This document shows positions 34,509 through 42,389 of a DNA stretch of 64,000 nucleotides, piece by piece; the stretch's first letter is position 1, and every line of letters begins with the position of its first letter. The stretch comes from Xanthomonas sp. XNM01 (lineage in GTDB: Bacteria; Pseudomonadota; Gammaproteobacteria; Xanthomonadales; Xanthomonadaceae). The position numbers were made by a program, and so were the translations under genes. Under the pieces are notes generated by a model. That model had not been told where the DNA came from, did not search any database, and saw nothing but the letters and a program-made list of their open reading frames with translations. The DNA is taken from assembly GCF_014851915.1 (NCBI RefSeq), contig NZ_JACVAP010000006.1:62001-126000 (forward strand), read 5' to 3'.

Positions 34509-35292
34509 GGTGCAGCCCGATCCGCAGGACATGGTCGCCGCCCGCCGGCAGCAGGGTCTGGTCCGCCCCGGCGGCCAGCGCGTCGAACAGGGCCAGCATC
34601 GGCAGCGAGGCGTTGCCGTCGCCGATGCCGGGCACCGGGGCGGTGGCCACGCCGGCGCGGCTGTCCACCGTGATCCCGACCCGGCCCGGCGCGGTGCCGC
34701 GCGCGAGCACCAGCGCGGCGCCCAGCAGGCCGGCGCTCGGCGCGACCTCGTGCAGCGGCCCGGGCGACGGGCCGTCGTAGCCGACCAGCAGCACGGCCTC
34801 GGCGCCTTCGGCCAGCTGCGCCAGCGCGTCCAGCAGCCCCATCGCGAACCCGGCCGGGCCGGCGCTGAGCGCGGTGGCCGGCTGCATCGCGCCGGTGCCG
34901 ATGGTCCAGTAGCCGGCGGCCGCGTTGTGCACCGAATTGTGGAAGCGGGTGGGGGAGACCTCGGTCGGCGCGCGCGCCAGGGTCTCGCACAGGTGATCGG
35001 TGATCGACAGGTCGCCGTAGGTCGAGGCGAACACCGACGACAGCGTCGCCGGTGCGCGTCCGGCCATCGTGCAGGCGGCCTGCGCGGCCTGCAGCGCGAC
35101 CAGCACGGTGTCCGGCGCGCGGCGGCGTTCGTTGGCCGGCAGCAGCGCCGGCGCCGGGCGGCGGATTGCCGGGTCGCGCGCGGCCTGGCCGGCGCGGATC
35201 GCCCGGAACGCGTCCCAGTCGGCGACGCCGTCGGCCCACAGGCCGATGCCTTCGATGGTCGCGCTCAGCGGAATGGAGGCGGAAGCAGTCAT
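34501..35292 (-). CDS. Ketosynthase-like chain-length factor (ketoacyl-synt_2 family)
   Basis: A 263-residue short ketosynthase homologue. The fold motif FHNSVHNAAAGYWTIGTGAMQPATALSAGPAGFAMGLLDAL aligns with the KS nucleophile region, but no Cys is present, so it cannot catalyse condensation alone. Together with the neighbouring complete ketosynthase it resembles the KS/CLF heterodimer of type II polyketide systems, where the partner sets chain length. Its ATG overlaps the ketosynthase stop by four bases. Confidence 0.83.
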   Translation of the reverse strand: MTASASIPLSATIEGIGLWADGVADWDAFRAIRAGQAARDPAIRRPAPALLPANERRRAPDTVLVALQAAQAACTMAGRAPATLSSVFASTYGDLSITDHLCETLARAPTEVSPTRFHNSVHNAAAGYWTIGTGAMQPATALSAGPAGFAMGLLDALAQLAEGAEAVLLVGYDGPSPGPLHEVAPSAGLLGAALVLARGTAPGRVGITVDSRAGVATAPVPGIGDGNASLPMLALFDALAAGADQTLLPAGGDHVLRIGLHHD

Positions 35293-36539
35293 GCGCGGCC
35301 GAACACCAGGGAGCAGTTGTTGCCGCCGAAGCCGAACGCGTTGTTCATCGCGTGGACGATCGGCCGCTGGGCATTGTCGAAGCGGATCTGCGGCCCGCAC
35401 GCCGGGTCCGGCGCGTGGCTGTTGAGGGTGCCCGGCAGCAGCCCGTCCTGCAGCGCGATCAGCGCGAACACCGATTCGACGATGCCGGCCGCGCCGAGCG
35501 TATGCCCGGTCCAGCCCTTGGTCGATCCGGCATGCAGCGTGGCCGGGAACACCCGCGCCACGGCCTGGGCCTCGACGCTGTCGTTGGCCGGGGTCGAGGT
35601 GCCGTGCAGGTTGAGATAGCCGATGGCGTCCGGCTCCAGCCCCGCGCGGGCCAGCGCATCGCGCATCGCGCGCTCGGCGCCCACGCCTTCCGGGTGCGGC
35701 GCCGACATGTGGTGCGCATCGCTGGATTCGCCGTAGCCGAGCAGCCGCAGCGTCGCCTCGGGGGCGGCCGCGGTGCGCTCGATCAGCGCGTAACCACCGG
35801 CCTCGCCCAGCGACAGGCCGTCGCGGTCGCGGTCGAACGGGCGGCAGGGCTGCGCGGACACCAGCTGCAGCGCGTTGAAGCCGTACAGCACGCTGCCGCA
35901 CAGCGTGTCGACGCCACCGACCACCGCGGCATCGGCGACGCCGGCCGCGATCAGCCGCGCCGCATGCGCGAACACCTTGGCGCTGGACGAGCAGGCGGTG
36001 GCGATGGTCATCGTCGGTCCGGCCGCGCCGGTGGCCAGGGCGACGAAGTCGCCCAGCGCATGCGGGGAATGGACCTGCCTGCGCGCCAGCTCCGGCGGGA
36101 AACGCCCGTCGGCCAGTGCCTGGTAGGCCAGTTCGGTCTCGCCGATGCTCGAGGTCGAGGTGCCCATCACCACCGCGACCCGCGCCGCGCCATGGCGTGC
36201 GACCGCCGCGGCGACCCTGTCGCGGAAGCCATCCTGCTGCAGCGCGTGCCATGCCAGCCGGTGGTTGCGCGAGTCCCAGGTCGACAGCGCGGCCGGCAGG
36301 GCCTCCTGCTCAAGCCCGTCGACCCGGCCGATCCAGCAGTCCAGGCCGCGCGTGTCGAAGTCGTTGCGCCGCAGGCCGCTGCGCCGGTCGCGCAGGCCAC
36401 TGCGTTGCGCGTCGATGCCGGCGCCGAGGGCGGTGGTCGCGGTCCACGCGCTGATGGCCAGCGGGGCGATGCGGGATCGGTTGGGCGGGGACAAGGTGGC
36501 GGCGGCGGCGAATGGTCCGGGAGTATAGCCACAGCCCAT
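35289..36539 (-). CDS. Beta-ketoacyl-ACP synthase of the pigment locus
   Basis: A 416-residue thiolase-fold ketosynthase. Cys183 in TACSSSAK is the nucleophile, and the two catalytic His lie in LNLHGTSTPANDS and in TGHTLGAAG, so the triad is complete. FGFGGNNCSLVF is the C-terminal glycine-rich loop. It should extend the aryl starter with malonyl-ACP units. The first 25 residues are not family-like, so a later start is possible. It is the first gene of the operon with the chain-length factor and glycosyltransferase and diverges from ycgL. Confidence 0.88.
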   Translation of the reverse strand: MGCGYTPGPFAAAATLSPPNRSRIAPLAISAWTATTALGAGIDAQRSGLRDRRSGLRRNDFDTRGLDCWIGRVDGLEQEALPAALSTWDSRNHRLAWHALQQDGFRDRVAAAVARHGAARVAVVMGTSTSSIGETELAYQALADGRFPPELARRQVHSPHALGDFVALATGAAGPTMTIATACSSSAKVFAHAARLIAAGVADAAVVGGVDTLCGSVLYGFNALQLVSAQPCRPFDRDRDGLSLGEAGGYALIERTAAAPEATLRLLGYGESSDAHHMSAPHPEGVGAERAMRDALARAGLEPDAIGYLNLHGTSTPANDSVEAQAVARVFPATLHAGSTKGWTGHTLGAAGIVESVFALIALQDGLLPGTLNSHAPDPACGPQIRFDNAQRPIVHAMNNAFGFGGNNCSLVFGRA

Positions 36540-36658
36540 GTCGTCGCTGGTCTTGATGAAGATGAACCTGCCGCGGCCGATAAGCACCGTCCTTCCGTGT
36601 GCGCCGGTTTTCCGACACAATCCCCCGATTCCCCCGGTGCAGGGCGCCGCGCGCTCGC

Positions 36659-36916
36659 ATGCAAGCCTACGTCTACAAGAGCCTGCGCAAGGCCGATACC
36701 TACGTGTTCCTCGCCGAGCGCGAGGGATTCACCCGCATGCCCGATGCAGTCCGGCAGCAGCTCGGTGAGCTGTCGTTCCTGCTGGAGGTGGCACTGGATG
36801 CCGGGCGCCGGCTGGCGCAGTCGGATCCGCAGGTCGTGCGCGCCAACCTGCGCACCCATGGATTCCACGTGCAGTTCCCGCCGACGCTGACCGGAGCGGT
36901 GCGTCGCGATGGGTGA
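36659..36916 (+). CDS. YcgL domain protein
   Basis: An 85-residue protein of the YcgL family (DUF709). AYVYKSLRKADTYVFLAEREGFTRMPDAVRQQLGELSFLLEV matches the conserved core almost throughout. YcgL is a small alpha/beta protein of gammaproteobacteria with no settled role. The ATG at 36659 is the family start. The next gene begins eight bases before its stop, so the two are translationally coupled. Confidence 0.9.
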   Translation: MQAYVYKSLRKADTYVFLAEREGFTRMPDAVRQQLGELSFLLEVALDAGRRLAQSDPQVVRANLRTHGFHVQFPPTLTGAVRRDG

Positions 36917-39900
36917 CGCCACCGCCCGCCGCCTGCGCGCGGTGCCGGTCGCCGCTGCGGGCGCGGGTGCGCTGCTGGCGCTGCTGACCGGATTCGGCGG
37001 CGTGGCCGCCTGGATCGGTGCCTGCCTGGCGCAGCCTGCGTTCGCGCTGGCCGTCGCCTGGGGCCGCGGCATGCGGGAACCCGCGACCAGCTGGCCGCGC
37101 GCCGGCCGCGCGCTGCTGCCGCTGGCGCTGGTCTGGGGCGGCGGCCTGCTCGCCACCGGGCTGCTGCTGGCCTGGCCGCTGCGCGCGCTGCTCGACAGCG
37201 GCAGCCTGGGTGCCGCGCTCGGCCTGAGCGCGATGGCCAGCGCCGCGCTGCTCGGGCTGTGGCGGACCTGGCCGCTGTGGCATGCGCTGGAACGGCGCGG
37301 TGGCCGCCTGCCGGCCCTGTGGCAGCGCCTTGCACGGCAGGACACCGGTGGCTGGCGCGGCCTGCAGGTGGCATTGCCGGTGCTGGCACTGCTCGGTGGC
37401 GCCTTCGCGCTCGGCTGGCCGGACCTGGTGCCTGATGCCTGGCGCTGGCCGGCGGCACTGGCCTATGCGCTGTTGTCGCCGCTGCTGCACCTGGCCCTGC
37501 AGCGTGTCCCGGCGCCGGAAGAGATCGCGGTGCCGCTGGATTTCCTGGCGACGGCCGAGGCCCCGGCTGCGAGGCCGGCCAGCGTCGAACCGTTGCCCAC
37601 GGACGAGGCCCTGGTCGCCGACCTGTTCGCCGCCGCGCGCGTGGGCCGGGTCGACCGCGCGCTGCAGTTGCTGGAGGCAGGCGCCGATCCCAACGCGGCC
37701 GCGCCCGCCGATGCGCGCGACCAACGCAGCCTGGCGGTGCTGGCCTCGGTGCTGCCCGACCTGCGCCTGCTGCGCGCGCTGATCGCGCGTGGCGCCACGC
37801 TCAATCCGCAGGCCGACGCGATCGCGCCGCTGCTGGCGGCCACCCGCGACAGCTGGCATGGGCGCCCCGAAGCGGTGATGACGCTGCTGGCCAATGGCGC
37901 CGATCCGCGCGCGACCGATGCCGACGGCCATACGCCGCTGCATCACGCCGCACGCAGCACCGACCCGGCCGTGGCCGCGCTGCTGCGCGACGCCGGCGCC
38001 GAGATCGACGCGCTCAACCACGATGGCTTCTCACCGTTGGGCGTGGCCTGCATGGCCGGCAACTGGCGGATGGCCAGGTTCCTGCTCGAGCGTGGCGCGC
38101 GTGCCGAACCGTCTGGCGGGCAGCCCGCGCTGCTGGCCGCGGCCGCCACCGAGGAAGACGACGCCGCCGGCGTGCAGCTGCTGCTCAAGAACCGGGCACG
38201 GGTGGGCACGCCCGGTCGCAATGCGCGCACCGCGCTGCACGAGGCCGCGCTGGCCGGTCATGCCGACATCGTCGCCGCACTGCTGGCCGCCGGCGCCGAC
38301 CCGCAGCTGCGCGACGCGGCCGGCCGGGCGCCGTGGATGGAAGCCGTGCGCGCCCTGCACGCGGGCGTGTTCGAGCAGCTGGTCGAGCACCGGATCGACG
38401 TCGCCATGGTCGATGCCGAAGGCCGCAACGCGGTGATGCTGGCGGTGGCGGGCGAGCGTCCCGCGCTGCCGCTGGTGCGGCGCCTGCTGGAGCTGGGCGT
38501 CGACCCGGCGCAGCCGGACCGGCATGGCCGGCGCGCGGTCGACCTGGCCGCCGAATCCGGCCGCTGGTCGATCGTGGCCGCGCTGGACCCGGAGTACCCG
38601 CTGCCGGTGGCGGTGGCCGAGACGATCGCCGACGGCGCCAGCCAGGGCGACGAGCGCCCGCCGCTGGCGCTGCTGCGCGACGGATTGCGGGCCGGTCGCC
38701 TGGACGGCCTGCCGGCGCTGGCGCGCCTGTGCGCGCCGGCCGAACTGGGCGGGCTGCTGCACGACCCGACCCTGCGCGGCCAGCCCGCGTCGCTGGCGTG
38801 GCTGCTGGCGCACGGCGCCGACCCGGACGTCCTGCATGAAGGCAGCACGCTGTTCGCGCGCCTGCTCGGCGACGGTGGCGAGGCCGCGGCCTGCCTGCAG
38901 GTGCTGCTCCGGCAGGGCGTGTCACCGGCCGGAAGCGGCGGGCTCGCGCGCTTCCTGGCCAGCTGCGTGCAGCGCGACCAGGCCGCGCGCGGGCACGAGC
39001 AGCTCGCGCTGGACCTGCTCGGCGCCGGCGCCGATCCGTTCGCGGCCTCGGCGGCCGGCGACCCGCCACTGTCGCTGGCGGTGCGGCTGGGCTGGCTGCG
39101 GCTGCTGGCGGCACTGCTGGAACTGGGCGTGGACCGCGAAGCCCGTGACAGCCACGGCATGACCGCGCTGCATCTTGCCGCCGCGCTGGGCCGCGAATCG
39201 GCGCTGCGCCGGCTGGTCGCGCACGGCGCCTCGCCCGACGCGCGCGCCGCCGACGGGCAGACGCCGCTGGGCGTGGCCCTGGCCAGCGGGCGCCGCGATC
39301 TCGCCGACTGGCTGGACTGGCGCGGCTGGCCGCTGCCGCGGCGCCCGCTGCGGGCCTCGGATGTGGTCGCCGCGGCGATGGCCGGCGATGCCGATGCGAT
39401 CCGCCGGCTGCTCGAACTCGGTTTCCCGGTCGATGCGGTCGATGCCCAGGGCTGTACCGGCCTGCTGCGTGCGGCCGGTGGTGGCCATGCCGCGGCGGTG
39501 GACCTGCTGCTGGCCCGCGGTGCCGATCCGCAGCATGCGGCGCAGAGCGGCGCCACCGCGCTGTCGGCCGCGGTGAGCATGCGCCAGACCGCGATCGTGG
39601 CCGCGCTGCTGTCGGCCGGTGCCGACATCGAACATCGCCTGCCGGGCGGCGTCACCGTGCTGATGCTGGCCTCGGCGCTGGGCCTGGCCGACATCGCCGC
39701 GCGCCTGCTCACCGCCGGCGCCGACATCCATGCCGGCGACGGCCAGGGCCTGGCGCCGCTGCATTGCGCGGCGCTGTACGGCTTCACCGGCCGCGACAAG
39801 CAGCGCCTGCTGGCCCTGCTCGACACCCTGCTGCTGGCCGGCGCCGAGCCGGACCAGTCGGCCGCCGGCGGCGTCACCCCGCTGCTGCTGCTGCTCGGCG

Positions 39901-40220
39901 CGCGTGCCGAGCCGGGCAGCGCCTGCGACGAGGCGGTGGTGCTGGCCGGCCTGGAGCGGCTGCTCGAGGAAGGCGTGGGGCTGGACACCCAGGATCCGCG
40001 CGGCTTCGGCCCGCTGCACCTGGCCGCGCTGCACGGGCTTGGCGGCGTGGTCCAGCGCCTGCTCCGCGCCGGCGCCGATCCCGACCTGCGCGACACGCTG
40101 AACCGCACGCCGCGCGAGATCGCGGTGATGCGCGGGTTCATCGATGTCGCCGCCGAGTTCGCACCGGTCGTGCCCGGGGTGTCGTCGATGGCGCGCTTCC
40201 TGCGCGAACCGCGCGCCTGA
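36909..40220 (+). CDS. Large membrane-anchored ankyrin repeat protein
   Basis: An 1103-residue protein. Residues 10-200 have about six hydrophobic helices. Residues 220-1090 are a long solenoid of ankyrin repeats, roughly 25 by eye. Clear repeats include DADGHTPLHHAARSTDPAVAALLRDAGAEI, SHGMTALHLAAALGRESALRRLVAHGAS and DPRGFGPLHLAALHGLGGVVQRLLRAGAD, with degenerate repeats between them. The repeats should lie in the cytoplasm or periplasm as a protein-binding surface. It overlaps ycgL by eight bases, an association worth noting. Partners and role are unknown. Confidence 0.88.
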   Translation: MGDATARRLRAVPVAAAGAGALLALLTGFGGVAAWIGACLAQPAFALAVAWGRGMREPATSWPRAGRALLPLALVWGGGLLATGLLLAWPLRALLDSGSLGAALGLSAMASAALLGLWRTWPLWHALERRGGRLPALWQRLARQDTGGWRGLQVALPVLALLGGAFALGWPDLVPDAWRWPAALAYALLSPLLHLALQRVPAPEEIAVPLDFLATAEAPAARPASVEPLPTDEALVADLFAAARVGRVDRALQLLEAGADPNAAAPADARDQRSLAVLASVLPDLRLLRALIARGATLNPQADAIAPLLAATRDSWHGRPEAVMTLLANGADPRATDADGHTPLHHAARSTDPAVAALLRDAGAEIDALNHDGFSPLGVACMAGNWRMARFLLERGARAEPSGGQPALLAAAATEEDDAAGVQLLLKNRARVGTPGRNARTALHEAALAGHADIVAALLAAGADPQLRDAAGRAPWMEAVRALHAGVFEQLVEHRIDVAMVDAEGRNAVMLAVAGERPALPLVRRLLELGVDPAQPDRHGRRAVDLAAESGRWSIVAALDPEYPLPVAVAETIADGASQGDERPPLALLRDGLRAGRLDGLPALARLCAPAELGGLLHDPTLRGQPASLAWLLAHGADPDVLHEGSTLFARLLGDGGEAAACLQVLLRQGVSPAGSGGLARFLASCVQRDQAARGHEQLALDLLGAGADPFAASAAGDPPLSLAVRLGWLRLLAALLELGVDREARDSHGMTALHLAAALGRESALRRLVAHGASPDARAADGQTPLGVALASGRRDLADWLDWRGWPLPRRPLRASDVVAAAMAGDADAIRRLLELGFPVDAVDAQGCTGLLRAAGGGHAAAVDLLLARGADPQHAAQSGATALSAAVSMRQTAIVAALLSAGADIEHRLPGGVTVLMLASALGLADIAARLLTAGADIHAGDGQGLAPLHCAALYGFTGRDKQRLLALLDTLLLAGAEPDQSAAGGVTPLLLLLGARAEPGSACDEAVVLAGLERLLEEGVGLDTQDPRGFGPLHLAALHGLGGVVQRLLRAGADPDLRDTLNRTPREIAVMRGFIDVAAEFAPVVPGVSSMARFLREPRA

Positions 40221-40316
40221 GCATCCCGTGCGCATCGGCCGGTTGCCCGGCCGGCGCGCGCGGGGCAGGGACGTCCGCGCTGGACCGATCGGACAGCGCG
40301 CGTGGCACGCGCGTGC

Positions 40317-42146
40317 TCAGGGTGCGCGTGCGGTCGCTGCGTCCGGTGGCGTCCCGGTGTCCGGCGTCTCGCTCGAATCGGCCTCGAACAGGTCCATGAG
40401 GTCCTGCCGCGCCTGGCGCGAGCTCTGCACCACCGCCGCGTCATCGTCGTAGACCAGGTACTGCTCGCGCAGCAGCGCCTCGTCGTGTTCGCGGAAGCGG
40501 GCCACGTGCGCGTCGGCCACGGCGTCCGGCTCGCCCAGTTCCCGCAGCACCCTGGCGCCCATGTCCAGGCTGCTGCCGAACAGCTCGCGCACCGGCTCGG
40601 CGGACAGGTCCATCAGGCGCCAGGCATGCTGGCGGTTGCGCGCCCGCGCCAGCACCCGCGCGTGCGGATACAGGCGTCGGATCAGGCGCACCGTGCGCAG
40701 GTTGGTGTCGGGATCGTCGATGCAGACCACGAACACGCGCGCGTGCGCGGCGCCGGCGGCGCGCAGCAGGTCCGGCCGCGACGGGTCGCCGTAGTAGATG
40801 CGCCCGCCATTGCGGCGCACGTCCTCGACCTGGGCCGGGCTGTGTTCCAGGGCGACATAGGGGATGCGCCGGGCCGCCAGCAGCCGCGCGACGATCTGGC
40901 CGAAGCGTCCGACGCCGGCGATCAGCACCTGCGGCTGCAGACCGGCGTCGGGCGCATCGTAGGCCGGTGCCTGCGGCGCGGCGGCGCCATGCGCCTGGCG
41001 ATGCCGCATGCGCCGTTCCAGGGCCAGCATCAGCAACGGCATCAGCGCCATCGACACGCCGACGATCGCCACCAGGCGGTCGTGGTTCTCGCCGCCGATC
41101 AGGCGCACGCGCAGCGCTTCATGGAACACCACGAAGGCGAACTCGCCGCCCAGCCACAGCGTGCCGCCGAGCAGCAGCGCATTGCGCAGCGGCAGTTTCG
41201 CCGCGCGGCCCACCGCGACCAGGACGCTGAACTTCACCACCAGCAGCAGGGCGACGCCGCCGCCGATCAGCAGCGGCTCGTCGACGATCCGGTCCAGGTC
41301 GATGCCCATGCCCACCGCGATGAAGAACAGCCCCAGCAGCAGTCCCTTGAACGGCTCGATCTGGGATTCCAGTTCGTGCCGGTACTCGGAATCGGCGAGC
41401 AGCACGCCGGCGATGAACGCGCCCAGGCCCGGGCTCAATCCGGCCTGCTGCATGATCCAGGCGCTGCCGAGCACGGCCAGCAGCGTGGTCGCGGTGAACA
41501 CCTCCGGCGCCTGCGTGCGCGCGACCATGCGCAGGCCGCGGTGCATCAGCAGGCGCCCGCCGAAATAGACCAGGGCCAGCGCCCCCAGCGCGTGCAGCAC
41601 CATGCTCCAGGTCAGGGTCTCGTCCTTGGCGCCGCCCAGCAGCGGAATCACCGCCAGCAGCGGGATCGCGACCAGGTCCTGGAACAGCAGCACCGCGAAC
41701 GCGAGCCGGCCGTGCCCGCTGCCCAGTTCCTTGCGTTCGGCCAGCAGCTGCAGTCCGACCGCCGTGGAGGACAGCGCCAGGCCGAGGCCGGCGACCAGCG
41801 CGCCCTTCCAGTGCAGCCCGAAGGCGAGCAGGGCGCCGCCCAGCAGCAGCGCCGACACCAGCACCTGCGCGCCGCCGGCACCGAACACCGGCCGCCGCAT
41901 CAGCATCAGCCGCGCGGGCGACACTTCCAGGCCGATCACGAACAGCAGCATCACCACGCCGATCTCGGAGGCGCCCAGGATCCGGTCCGGATCCTTGACC
42001 ACGCCGATCCCGTCCGGGCCCAGCAGCACGCCGGTGGCCAGGTAGGCCAGCACCGCGACCAGACCGAGCCGGCGGAACAGCGGCACCGCGATGATCGCGG
42101 CGATCAGCAGCACCAGGGCCAGTTCGAGGCTGATGCCGGTACTCAT
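40317..42146 (-). CDS. Monovalent cation:proton antiporter (KefB/KefC type, CPA2)
   Basis: A 609-residue CPA2 transporter. Residues 1-380 contain about 12-13 helices, starting LELALVLLIAAIIAVPLFRRLGL, with GLALSSTAVGLQLL and PGLGAFIAGVLLADSEYRHELE typical of Kef proteins. Residues 405-530 are an RCK N-domain (QVLIAGVGRFGQIVARLLA, the Rossmann loop). KefB and KefC are glutathione-gated K+ efflux systems; ligand control here is inferred. It converges on the ankyrin gene and diverges from the iron-receptor region. Confidence 0.9.
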   Translation of the reverse strand: MSTGISLELALVLLIAAIIAVPLFRRLGLVAVLAYLATGVLLGPDGIGVVKDPDRILGASEIGVVMLLFVIGLEVSPARLMLMRRPVFGAGGAQVLVSALLLGGALLAFGLHWKGALVAGLGLALSSTAVGLQLLAERKELGSGHGRLAFAVLLFQDLVAIPLLAVIPLLGGAKDETLTWSMVLHALGALALVYFGGRLLMHRGLRMVARTQAPEVFTATTLLAVLGSAWIMQQAGLSPGLGAFIAGVLLADSEYRHELESQIEPFKGLLLGLFFIAVGMGIDLDRIVDEPLLIGGGVALLLVVKFSVLVAVGRAAKLPLRNALLLGGTLWLGGEFAFVVFHEALRVRLIGGENHDRLVAIVGVSMALMPLLMLALERRMRHRQAHGAAAPQAPAYDAPDAGLQPQVLIAGVGRFGQIVARLLAARRIPYVALEHSPAQVEDVRRNGGRIYYGDPSRPDLLRAAGAAHARVFVVCIDDPDTNLRTVRLIRRLYPHARVLARARNRQHAWRLMDLSAEPVRELFGSSLDMGARVLRELGEPDAVADAHVARFREHDEALLREQYLVYDDDAAVVQSSRQARQDLMDLFEADSSETPDTGTPPDAATARAP

Positions 42147-42258
42147 GCGGGGGTGTCCATCGGCGGAATTATGCGCCGTGGATCAAGCGGCAGGAGGCGT
42201 TTTCGGGCGCGTGCTCAGCGCCTGTTGCGGACCGACGCTCCGAGCGCGCGGCACACCA

Positions 42259-42290
42259 TGAGAATCATTCCCCGTTGCGAATGGTTTCCA
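42259..42290. promoter_or_regulatory. Fur-like palindromes before TonB-dependent receptor 1
   Basis: Two overlapping 7-1-7-like inverted repeats, TGAGAATCATTCCCC (42259-42273) and TGCGAATGGTTTCCA (42276-42290), lie about 100 bases before the receptor start. The second matches the palindrome before receptor 2, and both resemble the Fur box TGATAATnATTATCA. Confidence 0.6.
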
Positions 42291-42389
42291 TCCATGGTCG
42301 AATTAACGACGATTTCACATGGCGGATCATTCCCGCCCCCGGCCAGCCGACGCCACGCCGCCTCCCTCTTCAGATCCGGAGTGCCCTGC

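Noticed and set aside
40302-42389. Long plus-strand frame running into TonB-dependent receptor 1
   Set aside because: It is antisense to the Kef-type antiporter; the receptor starts at the signal peptide at 42390.
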